Position numbers and translations under genes: made by a program. Of a stretch of 64,000 nucleotides of DNA, positions 22,900-32,542 are shown piece after piece. How positions within the stretch are numbered: the first letter of the stretch is position 1; the number at the start of each line of letters is the position of its first letter. The notes under the pieces were generated by a model. It was not told where the DNA came from, did not search any database, and saw nothing but the letters and a program-made list of their open reading frames with translations. Source of the DNA: Prorocentrum cordatum (Eukaryota > Sar > Dinophyceae > Prorocentrales > Prorocentraceae); NCBI GenBank assembly GCA_963575745.1, contig CAUYUJ010014188.1, positions 1 through 64,000 of the forward strand. The letters run 5' to 3'.

Positions 22900-24218
22900 T
22901 CAGAAATGCGTCGCCTCGGAGTCCGAGGAGCTCAAACCTTTCAGCACTACTTGGGCGAGCGTCTTACAGAACTCCGTAGGGTATTCCTCAGAGCTCTTCA
23001 GGCGCTCTTTGGACCCCGCGGCCCAGCCGTTAGATTTCCAGCCGTGCCCAGTGCCAAGCATGGCTTCCGAGCGGGGCGTCAGAACCGTCAATGGCGCGCC
23101 CTCGTCGGGCTGTGGCCGAAGCTTTCTGACATCGGCAGGGCCCTCACTTAAAACCGTGGTGAGATCGCTAGGAATCGATGTCCAGAACTCCAGGCGCTTT
23201 AAAGCGTCTGCACCGAAGCCCCCCGCGCATGACGTAAAGCGCCTCATTGAACTCATCTCTCCAAGGCACAGCGGAAGATGGGGTAGTCGAACAACATCGA
23301 ATTCATCGGTTGCTCGGCCATAATGTTGACCCCCCTGCTGGAGGCGAAAGTGATAATGTGAGACCTGGGATGAAACGCAATGCTTGTTCTTGGGGAGGGT
23401 AGGTGCAGCGGGCCGAACGCCAGATCGCGGCGGAGCCGGGTCGTCCGATGCCGTGTATCCTCAGTATCATCATCCCGCCCTTCCGTGCCATCTCCTTTTC
23501 CTCCCTCCTCTCCTGCCTTTCTTCTGTTTTGTTCGTGCCCCACCCTATCTACGCAATGTGGATACTACTCTCATCTCTTCCCATATTTCACAGCATTTAT
23601 TTCGAAGGAACACTGCGTGGTATCACATACTCCACAAGGCACAGGGGCTTCAACGAAGCGCAACTGCACCTTCAACGCATGCGTTGAAGGTGCAGTGACG
23701 TTTTTGGCGTTGCGCGTGCAAGTAGTCAGACATACGAGTCTCGAAATATATTTCGAGAGTTGCATATGCCGCCACAAACGTCTACACGTGTGGGTTCGAG
23801 GTTCGGCCTAAAAAGGTTTGAATTTCCCTGGGGACGTCAAGAAAGAACACCAATTGGCCTCGCGAACATCCAGTCGGGCGCAGTTGCCCTCAGGGTCGTC
23901 CTTGCGGCGCTTGGAGGTGCCCATGCTGACCATGACCCAGCAGCTGCACTGGGGCGAACAGAAGAGCACGCCCGAGCCCACGATGGCCGCAACTAGAAAA
24001 AACGCATGCGCAACCCCGCCAATTGTAGTTACATCCTGAATGAGATCACCATGTTTCCGCTCCAGTGCGAAAGCTCGATGCCCGTAAGAATGCACTGCCA
24101 ATGTTGATCCAGCGGAACCAGCGAAGAGCTCAGCAAAAGTGATGCCCCGAGGTATATTCGGAATGATTTCCAAAATTTCTGCAAATAGTCTGGGGAACAC
24201 GGAATGGTCACAATCCAC
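22900..24218 (-). CDS. C5-methyltransferase-like protein, spliced
   Basis: Exon 1 (ATG 24218 to about 23850) reads FAELFAGSAGSTLAV, a motif-I SAM-binding loop, followed by a CSPQCSCW segment where C5 methyltransferases have Pro-Cys, and then TSKRRKDDPEGN. Exon 2 begins near 23340 with MAEQPMNSMLFDYP, the place of the ENV motif (here EQP). It then changes frame at an ATGA overlap (23253-23256) into a third segment ending at 22900 with EEYPTEFCKTLAQVV. The order I, IV, VI and tail matches a methyltransferase-like family common in dinoflagellates. The catalytic Pro-Cys is rearranged (PQC), so activity is doubtful. The 0.5-kb intron holds two perfect palindromes. Confidence 0.5.
23663..23696. repeat. 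34-bp perfect palindrome in an inferred intron
   Basis: The sequence reads the same on both strands, with half-site ACTGCACCTTCAACGCA. A second version with a 4-base loop is at 31351-31386. A smaller perfect palindrome, CTCGAAATATATTTCGAG, lies nearby at 23740-23757. Confidence 0.95.
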
Positions 24219-24609
24219 ATCAGCGAAAGATCCGATGACACCACGGGCCGCCCATGATTATGATCGTTATTGTGCCATCTGGCGCAACCGTGCATACGCT
24301 GGATGTGCGATCGGGGCACACATCGCGGGGCGACGCATGGCTTTTTTTTCTCCCAGCGGATGTTGGCAGCACCCAAGACGCCAGCGCCAGGGTCAGAAAC
24401 CGGACACCAAAGGCAACCACGATGATCCTGGCAAGTGTTTCAATAGCTGGAGCTTGCCCTGAATGTCCAAAAATGTAAAGAGCCGCTTGTGAAACGTACG
24501 GCGATGTGAGAATCGAGCGATGTTCCGCACTGGCAAATTGAGAGATTCGTCGACGAAGCAACTGTGCATTTCGAGGGACCCGTGCTCGGCAATCCTGCTG
24601 CTGGGATAT

Positions 24610-24712
24610 TTGCATTGCTGTCGTTGTTGTTGTTGTTGCTGTTGCTGTTGCTGTTGTTGTTGTTGGTGGTGTTGTTGTTGTTGGTGGTGTTGTTGTTGTT
24701 GTTGATGCGCTT
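24610..24712. repeat. (TTG)n/(CTG) repeats
   Basis: A run of TTG and CTG triplets, in a gap between the methyltransferase-like gene and the multicopy-family gene. Confidence 0.9.
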
Positions 24713-25007
24713 CCCCAGCCTCTGTTCTTGCCCCTCCCAATCGTGATTGTCGTTTTTGTCGATCCTCTACCTACCTCTAGCCCTTCCGGCTCTTCGCCCC
24801 TGCACTTCCCCCCCACCCCTTCGGTTTTGCCGCGCGGGCCTCCGACTTACAGACGATCCATCCTTCAGCGCCGCACTCTTCGCCGACGCTTCCTGGAAGC
24901 CGCCCTCGGTGCGCGCCGCGCGCACTTGGCGCTCACAGAAAACGGTCGGGCGTTCCAGTACGGCGCTGAAGAAAGGGCGTTTGATTGCATGAGGTTTGCG
25001 CGAGAAA

Positions 25008-25011
25008 GAGA

Positions 25012-25059
<48 letters not shown>
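25008..25059. repeat. (GA)n microsatellite
   Basis: A dinucleotide run at the 3' end of the minus-strand gene at 25060-27531. The frame passes from CVHVTDRA into a Ser-Leu repeat here, so the natural C-terminus is unclear. Confidence 0.95.
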
Positions 25060-25060
<1 letters not shown>

Positions 25061-27531
25061 GCCCTGTCAGTCACGTGGACACACAGGTGGCGTTTGGGGA
25101 CCAAGTCGATCCCGACAAGCTCGCAGCACCGTAAATGCACGCTCATGCACGACATCAACTCTGAGCACGCTCCCTCGCTCAGTATGTTCGGGCTCGTACG
25201 TGCAATCTCTAGGTACCTAAGGAGCGAGCGCCCTGCCTCGAGTAGGTCTGCCCCGTACTTACGTGACCCCCCTGTTGTTTCGAGCTCGTTCAATGCGAAT
25301 CCGAGCAAGATCCCAGTTTCGGCGGCCTTGAAACTCATTGACCCCCCAGGGTGCTTGTTGAGGTTGCTTTGAATCTTCCTGGAACCCAAAGACCCCATAG
25401 TTATATGCCCGATCCGTTTCTCATGCGGCACCCCCGCTTCGTCAAGCCATTGCGTCATGTCGGCCGAACGCCTCCTGCACCCATTCTCCAGCCGAGCTTC
25501 CAGGGCCCCAATGCAATTCCAAGGGTCCGCCGCCAAACGCGCCAGAAGCAAGCAGAAACATATTTCTGGATGGGGCCGTAGTACAGGGTGTGGAGGCTAT
25601 CTATTGCAAGTGGCCGACTGGGGGGAAGTCATCAGGACCTCGCTGTCGAACAACGGGCACCTCGAATAGGCCGTCGGAACTCGCCCCCCCTTCCCCCCAG
25701 GACGATTCCAGGCAAGGAAAATAGGTGGACCCAGTTCTGAGGGCCAGGGGGAATGAACGAAAGCCAGACGGGGTTGGGGGAGCGAAGGGAAAGGAGCGAG
25801 CGGAGAAGGGAAGAGAAGGAGGAGGAGGAGAGGAGGAAGAGGAGGAGGATGAGGAACATCCCGTCGCCATTTTGGTTCGAGCTCTCGACGAGATTCAGCC
25901 GAAGGGAATGCCCGCGGGGCCGTTAGCCCCTACGTCCAACGCATCAGACAATAGCTAGGAAACGGGTCAGAAGGGGGGGGCGACAACGTTAACTAATTGT
26001 GGCTGACCTGCCCGTGGACAATCGGGTCTATCGCCACGGGCCGTGAGCTCGCATCTCTTCTCGTTCGCCAGAATATGATGTCAAGCGGCAGTGGCAACTT
26101 GGAAAGCATAGCTAGATCCAACAGCGCGGGTGAAGGCTCAAGCCTGTCCCCTTGGTGGATAGACGCACCATTGACCACGGCATCCTGAAGCATCGTGGGC
26201 CCTCGGAAAGTACCACTGGCAGTCCACCCAATGTTCTGTAACACGAGATCTCGATCATCTTTGTTCCGAAGTTTCACGTGGAACTCACGCTTGGCACACG
26301 GCTCTTCGTACTCATCGCGTGTTCGGAGGGGCAACATCAGGCTATCATCACACGTGAAACATTGATTCATTGTGTGCAGCTCGCTTTTCATCAAACTACA
26401 GAACTGGCACGGGTTGTACGAGCTATTCCAGGCGCTCAGCCCGAGCGATTCACTGTGTTCAGCCCAATCTTCCTTAATCCATAGTAGCACCGACTTCCTG
26501 TGAAGGCGACGTCCGTCGCCAAGAGGACCACCCTCCCCCCGCTCGGCGCCGTCGTGCTTGCGGTCGGGGTATCGACCGTCCACGAGCGCCGCAAACATCC
26601 AGCGCCTGAGAAAAAAACAGAAGGGCGTGGACCAGATCTCTACATTTCACCCCGAAAGGAATGCATCGTAGCACAACCTCGCATTCGATCTGAAATGTGA
26701 TCCCCCCCCCCCCCCCCCCCCCCCCCCGACCGCAAACGCGACGGCGAGTGCGAAGCCTCCGATCGGCTCCGTTGCAATTCAAACGCCCACCAGCAACTGC
26801 AACCGCTAGGGCGCGCGCAGAGCCCACAACACTGGGTGCAATGTGCACCGGAACTTGAATCCACAGCGGCACCCGTCTCGAAGCTTAAGACTGCCCAACA
26901 TATGTCTCTTGGCCGCGACCAAGTTAATAGCCCAGAATCCCAAGACAGTATCTTGACGCCCAGACGCCCCACTTTGATAACATATGCCATCAAGATAGAA
27001 TCCGACAGGCAGGGGTTTCAGACCGTCGGCCTCCTGGGCCTGTTGAACTAGCGGGTGGTTATTGTAGGCGGGCGTGTCTACTGCGCATTGTGGTCGGGCA
27101 TCATCCGGGCCGTCGAGCATTTGCAATATGGACGGGTTTTCGACGAGCTCGGACTGGATCGACTCGAACGCTGCTCGGAAAGGGATCGCCATGGGAGCTC
27201 TGCGGGCCCCGCCGTTCCAGTTCCCAGGGGTCTTGATGGTGTAGAGGGGCCCTGTCTCTGGCAGCACGCGATCAAGCGCCTGCTGATACTTCCCTGACTG
27301 CAACGTGGGACTCGAAGCATACATCGAGAACGATCCACCTGGCGTGCCTGCTGTGTCCAAATGCCAGCAGATAATCGAGAAGTCTTTTGCTGTGATCTTG
27401 CATGAAGCGTACAGCCCAACGAGAAGCTCGAGAGCTTCTGTCCCGTGCTCACGCGCATCCTGTTGGGATGCGCCCCAGCTTCTTCCATGGCCCCTGCTCC
27501 TAGAACGCCGCGTCTTAGACGATCGACGCAC
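25060..27531 (-). CDS. dinoflagellate multicopy-family gene (transposase-like architecture), spliced
   Basis: Three coding blocks on the minus strand. Block 1 (about 27450-26810) includes LPVGFYLDGICYQSG, DTVLGFWAINLVAAKRHMLG and a CRCGFKFRC cysteine cluster, then TLHPVLW. Block 2 (26598-25993) includes WIKEDWAEHSESLGL, WNSSYNPCQFC and a charged middle. Block 3 (25551-25060) ends GIDLVPKRHLCVHVT. A run of 27 G (minus strand, 26701-26727) lies in the gap between blocks 1 and 2, presumably an intron. I recognise the pattern from abundant dinoflagellate predicted proteins of unknown function. A Tyr-x-Asp motif, Cys pairs and high copy number would suit a DNA transposase, but this is inference. 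It could be the enzyme of the surrounding island. Confidence 0.5.
25861..25881 (+). other. possible relict spliced leader on the plus strand
   Basis: CCGTCGCCATTTTGGTTCGA matches the DinoSL over 21 positions with three differences. No plus-strand gene starts directly downstream, so it may be a fragment from a retroposed mRNA or chance. Confidence 0.35.
26701..26727. repeat. poly-C run
   Basis: 27 consecutive C residues in the presumed intron between the first two coding blocks of the 25.06-27.53 kb gene. Confidence 0.9.
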
Positions 27532-28609
27532 TGGATGGCCGAGCGCAGAGCGCCAGGTATCGGGGAATGGGCGGGGACTGCTTTCAGCCAGGGACAGCTA
27601 TTGCACCGAGAGGGTGGGGGGAGGCCGTCGACGAGATGCGTGGGACAAGTGTCGTTCGATGACACTCGCTTGGCCCATGCGTGCTCTGGTTAGGTGGCTC
27701 CTGGACGCCTGTCCTGTTTCGCAAACTGACCCCCCATCAGAAAAATCATCACGCGTTAGAGCCTAAGTCCGTCTGGGCACATCGCACGCCAATGCTGAGC
27801 ATTGAAAAGGATTCAAAGCGGCTTGCCAGCCTCGCCGACAACGGTAAACAGAAATGCAAAGCCAGGAGGTGGAGCATGAGATCAGGATGAGACTCCGGAG
27901 CGGATACGAACACGTGAGTAGCGGATAGATGCCACGATATCGGAAACAATCAATAATTTCGAAAGGTCGGAAGAGGATATGGAACACGTCTGGAATATGT
28001 GCAAATAGGGCATGTGGTACGGGAGATATGGCGAGACCATGATCATATGTTGCCTTACATTGGCGTTGCCTTGCTGATTGTATGTCTTGCTTGTTAAACT
28101 TGCAGGCGTATAGTGGAGAGTGGCTGAGGATGGGGCGAGGCTGTGAAGGCTGCAGCGCCTTCCATGTGCGGGCGACCGTTACTAACTCGTGAGCGCAGCA
28201 AGGATAGAATAGAGCGCGCCCCTCAGCCCTGACCTGGCAGCCACGAGACTTGGATTTCCAAAAGACTACTGGAAATTCGTTGAATGGGTGCGTCGTCCAC
28301 ACATGTTGGCTGTTCAGCGCGCTCGCTCCGAGAAGAAAAGATGCACCGTGAACTACCACGAGAAACTCTGCTACTGCGAGCTGCGTCTCGAGCAGGAGAT
28401 ACTGAATCCGCAGCGCTCGACACAGCTGGCAGCTTGAATATCAAGCAATCGAAGCGCAGACGTGCGCCAGCAAAGAGACTTGCCCAGCAAAGCCTCAAAT
28501 ATTGTCCAACCTGTGATTGATACCTATCAGACCACACCGAATATCACACGGAAAACCAAACATTTGAGAATATCACACGGATCCATCAGATTTTTGCCGG
28601 TCACCGGCG

Positions 28610-28800
28610 CCCGCAAACCTTCAGCGGACCTTCGACGGACCTTCAACGGACCTTCAACGCTCATATCGAGAGGTTTCAACGATCCTTCAATGGGCGTTTC
28701 GCCTGATACATCATCACAAAACCGATGGTTTCAATGGGCCTTCAGCGCAACTTTCAACGCGCCAGGTTTCAACGGAGTTTCAACGCTAGGTCGGGGGCGG
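28610..28800. repeat. CCTTCAACG-type degenerate repeats
   Basis: About ten variants of CCTTCAACG, CCTTCAGCG and TTTCAACG occur within 190 bases. The same word forms the arms of the palindromes at 23663 and 31351. The surrounding 27670-28970 stretch shows no convincing gene. Confidence 0.6.
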
Positions 28801-28979
28801 TTTCTGTGATATTTTTGAGAAAAAGCATGAAACAAATGTATCTGATATAATTTCTCGAAGATTCGGAGATCGGATCTCCGCGCGCGGCCTGGAAAAATCG
28901 GTTTGGCCTCAGACGCACGCCGACTTGGACGATGTCCCGAGCGCCGAGAGGCTGCGCAAGCTGAAGCAGGCGCACAAAT

Positions 28980-31294
28980 TTACTCCTCACGAGCCTGCTT
29001 CTCCCCGTGCAGAATGAGGTTATGCTGCGCCAGCTCATCCACGACAGCCTTCAGAGCGACGGCAGACTTCAGGAGCGAGCGGAGCGCCTACTCGTCCATC
29101 CCCTTCTTGACCTCCGCGATCGGCTTCGACGCCAAGTCGCTGAGCCCCGGGGTCGCGCGCACCTTCGCCTCGAGGTTGTCCAGCGCCTGCTAGAAATAGA
29201 AAACTTCTTCTTTCTCCCTCCCCTCCTCGATCGTCATCCTCCATTTCTCCCTCCTCTTCTGTCTCCTCATCCTCTCCCCCCCCCCCCCCCTTCATTCCTC
29301 CGCCGCCGGGAGGAGGAGGGGGGGGAAGAGTACGAAGAGGAGGGGGGGGGAGGAGAAGAAGAGGAGGAGGAGGAGGAGGAGGAAAGAGAGGAGGAGGAGG
29401 GAGAGGAGGAGAAGGGGGAGGAGGGGGGGGAGGATGGAGCCTCCCCTCAGGGGCCCAGAATCGATTTTTTTTGGGGGGAGGGGGGGGCGGCGGGATGGTG
29501 GAGGTAAGTTTTTGATATGCTATGGCCTCCTGCATCGGCTTCCAGCGGTTCGGCTCGTTCTTCCAGAGGCTCCACGACGGGCCCTTGTCGATGCTGCTCC
29601 TGCTCGTGTGGGTCTGGCAGGTCACCAAGCTGTACTTCGCAAGGATGGCCTTCGCGTCCTTGGTGAGTTGTTGTGCGTCAGAAGCGCCGCCAGCAGCACG
29701 CGCAGGATCATCTGCACCACGTCCGCGCTTGCCGCCTCTGGAGCTCCGGCCTCCTGCTGCCGCTCCTGCTTCGGCTGGCTGCTCCTGTCCCTCTTGGTTG
29801 CCCTTGCTCTTCTTCTTTGGCGGCTGGGGCTCTCCCTTGCCATCTCCTGCCGCGCCATCTCCTGCCGCAGCTGTCTGCCCCTCAGCCCTCCTCTTGTTGG
29901 CCTCCTGAGGCGTTGCTGCCGTTCCAGCAGGCGGCAACGCGGCGGGGCCCCCCGCCGTCGTCTGCGTCTCATCCTCGCGGGCCTTCGTCGTCAACCACTG
30001 CTGCGTGACCTTCCACTCCTCCTCGAACTCTTCCTTGAACTCTTCGACGGTGTACATGGCCCGCAAGCTCTCGGTCCACCCGTCGAATGTAATACATGGC
30101 GGCCCCATCGCCATACATTTTGTGAACAACCGAACCGCGTTCATCCACCCTGATTTGCCCCCCCCCCCCCCCCCTTCTTTCCAGGCAATCCTGCCGAGGG
30201 GGAGCATCTGTCCTCTCTTCTTCCAGCCCCTCTTCACGGTCGTCGTCTTCGTCCGACTCTCCTGGTATGTATCATATTCCTCAGAGAGCCACTGTGTCCT
30301 GAACGCCTTCTGCTTGTCCCAGAGCGCCTTGCCCCTGAGCCCGACACCGCGCTTCTTGAAGTCCTCCTGGAAAGATTCGCTGCCCTTGAGCGCCCGTTGC
30401 CAGCGCCCCGCAGCTGGGTTGCCAGCATCCCCGTGGGTCTTGAACTCGAACTTCACCGCCTTCGCGGCCTCCCAGAAGTCCTGCTCCTTCTGATCCTTCT
30501 CGCTGAGGCCCTCCTTTTTTCTGGAACCTCCTCGTCAGTCACCGCCCTGCCCCAAGTGCGCATCTGCGCGACAGGGTCGCTCTTGCACAAGCTGGCAAGG
30601 TTCTCGAGGATCTGCATCTCGCCGGGCGCCTCCTGGCTAGCGACGAAAGCCTCGATGTTCTTGGCAGATGCGAAGTAGGACTCGACTGTCGACCTGTCTG
30701 CGAGGAACGGCAAAAGAGAGGGAGAGAGAGAACGGAGGAGGGGGAGGGATGAGGGGATGAGGATGGATTGACGGAGGGTGGAAGGAGGGCGAGGGTGGAG
30801 ATGGGGAGAAGTGCTAGGAGGGGGAGATCTCTAAAGGAAGACGGCAGTAGGAAGGAGGGTAGGACAGTGTATATATATAGAACCACATCATCAGAGAAAG
30901 CAAAAGGTACCAGGGGGAGGGTAGGGGAAGGGCCCAACTTTCCTGCCCTCTCGGGGCTAGTGGATTCGTTCAACCCCTCCCATGACCTCTTGGATGCTTT
31001 CGGCGGCGTCTGCAGCAGCGACTCCTGGCTGAAGATGGGCATGGAGCCGACCGCAGGGGGGGCCGCCGTCTGCGCTGCCGCCGAGCTCGCGCTGCCGCTG
31101 CCCTGGGTTGGAGGCTGTCCAGCTGCCGCATCCCCGCTGCCGCCGACTGCCGCGCCAGCGCTGCCGTTGCTGCTGCTGCGTGGCCTTTCGGCTCTCGGAG
31201 CGGGGGCGCACTCGAATGAATCTGGTACCGTCTGCGTGTCTGCGTCGGGGTCGGCCTGGGCGGTGACGCCCACGTGGACGAGCGGCTTCACCAT
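28980..31294 (-). pseudogene. spliced hypothetical gene with one frameshift and one internal stop
   Basis: Exon A (ATG 31294 to about 30947): Ser/Ala/Gly-rich, ending SWEGLNESTSPER. Intron 30946-30698 starts GC and ends AG. Exon B starts near 30697 (VESYFASAKNIEAFVAS, LASLCKSDPVAQMRTWG). At 30515-30520 an A6 run replaces the A7 needed to keep frame. It then continues with KEGLSEKDQKEQDFWEAAK, RWQRALKGSESFQEDFKK, a Trp-rich helical domain and a Lys/Gly/Ala-rich linker to GAG at 29527. Intron 29526-29187 is again GC-AG. The last exon (ALDNLEAKVRATPGLSDL) meets TAG at 29089-29091, beyond which the same frame stays open to TAA at 28980 with LKSAVALKAVVDELAQHN. No known domain. The lesions suggest a recent pseudogene, unless the A-run is an assembly error. 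Confidence 0.55.
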
Positions 31295-31350
31295 CTCAGT
31301 GTCCTACTGGCATGCGAGCGTTGCGACGCATGCAGGCATCGACAAAGCAT

Positions 31351-31386
31351 CACTGCACCTTCAACGCTCACGTTGAAGGTGCAGTG
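31351..31386. repeat. 16-bp-arm hairpin, second copy of the palindrome family
   Basis: Arms CACTGCACCTTCAACG at 31351-31366 and its complement at 31371-31386, with loop CTCA. It lies just upstream of the ATG at 31294, between two minus-strand coding blocks, so it could be intronic like the copy at 23663. Confidence 0.95.
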
Positions 31387-31440
31387 ACGCATCGTTGAAG
31401 CATACATGCCTCTGTATCGCTCATGGGGCCAGTAGCCCCA

Positions 31441-31839
31441 TCAGCAACCGTACATGCGTTCGGTTGAGCTTTTAAGCCCGATGTCCTCGTGCGGCGGCCC
31501 GAACTCCATGTACGGGGTCTCTGCCTCGTCCACGGGCTGTGCTGGCACCTCCGGCTGCGAGCGCTCCTCTCCTGCTGCTGCCTCCTGCCGCGGGCGTTCT
31601 GCTGGCGCCTGCTCTGGCTCCCCTTCTGCTGGCGCCTCCTCCTCCTCCTCCTTCAGTTCTGCTGGCGACGGCTCCGGCTTCGTCGGCTCCCGCTCCTGTT
31701 CTGCTGGCGGCGCTGGCTCCGCTGGTGGCGAGTCCCCCGCGTTGATCGGTGCCTGCTGCGATCCAGGCGTCGGCGACCGCTGCTCGTGCATCAGGACGGC
31801 CCGAGCGGCGGAGGCGCCTAGCTCATGCCATGGTGGCAT
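31441..31839 (-). CDS. acidic Pro/Glu-rich protein or exon
   Basis: A 132-residue frame with good codon bias from ATG 31839 (MPPWHELGASAARAV) through a PAEPAPPAEQEREPTKPEPS-type disordered segment to ERMYGC and a stop. The final codons lie 55 bases from the hairpin at 31351, and the next minus-strand block starts at 31294, so it may be an upstream exon of the 28.98-31.29 kb gene. It appears intrinsically disordered; no domain recognised. Confidence 0.45.
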   Translation of the reverse strand: MPPWHELGASAARAVLMHEQRSPTPGSQQAPINAGDSPPAEPAPPAEQEREPTKPEPSPAELKEEEEEAPAEGEPEQAPAERPRQEAAAGEERSQPEVPAQPVDEAETPYMEFGPPHEDIGLKSSTERMYGC

Positions 31840-32324
31840 CTGATCCCCACGCTCCTCGATCGAGGTCCGCTGCGACTCCTGGCAAGTTGCTCAACAAACA
31901 AACGCCCCTCTCAACCACTTCTACTTCTCGTCTTTCTCGACTTCCTCAGATCCTCCCCCTCTCATTCCTCCTCCTTCTCCTCCTCCCCCTCCTCCTCCTC
32001 CTCCTCCTCCTCCTCTTCCTCCTCCTCCTCCTCTCCCTGCTTATCCTCGTCCTCGTCTTCCCTTTCCTCCACCTACCTCCGCCCCCTTTCCCTCGTTGTC
32101 CTCGAGCCTCACCCTCCACCACCTCAATCTTTCCTCCTACCCAAGCAGCTTTCTTTGAATGGGCTTGGTCCTCGTGGTCTACCTCGCACCGTTCCAGCTC
32201 CGCGAGCATCGACTCGGAGAGCTCTTCGGGCCACGCCTCCTCAAGAAAGACCCGCTGGCCAACCGACGGCGCCTTGGGTGGTGAACAACTCTCCAATATC
32301 GCTCCCTCTTTGTCGGTATCTCGC

Positions 32325-32329
32325 TTGCC

Positions 32330-32361
<32 letters not shown>

Positions 32362-32395
32362 GTCTCTCTCTTTCTCTCTCTTTCTCTCTCTCAGT
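32325..32395. repeat. CT-rich microsatellite
   Basis: A TC/TCTCT tract directly before the plus-strand coding region at 32.5 kb. In the minus sense it is a GA tract like those of the satellite units. Confidence 0.9.
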
Positions 32396-32542
32396 CTCGG
32401 CTCGAGAGTGCCCAGCACTCAGACCGCAGCCGCGACGCGAAGCGCCCCGCCTCGGAGTCAGTCTCCCAGGCCTCGCGAGACCGGAGGGGTCCCCCCAGGA
32501 CCCTACTGATTCGCGTCACCTCTCCTCAGTGCGACCGCCGCC

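Noticed and set aside
28223-28520. Opposing frames at 28.2-28.5 kb
   Set aside because: No codon bias, no motif, and equal length on both strands.
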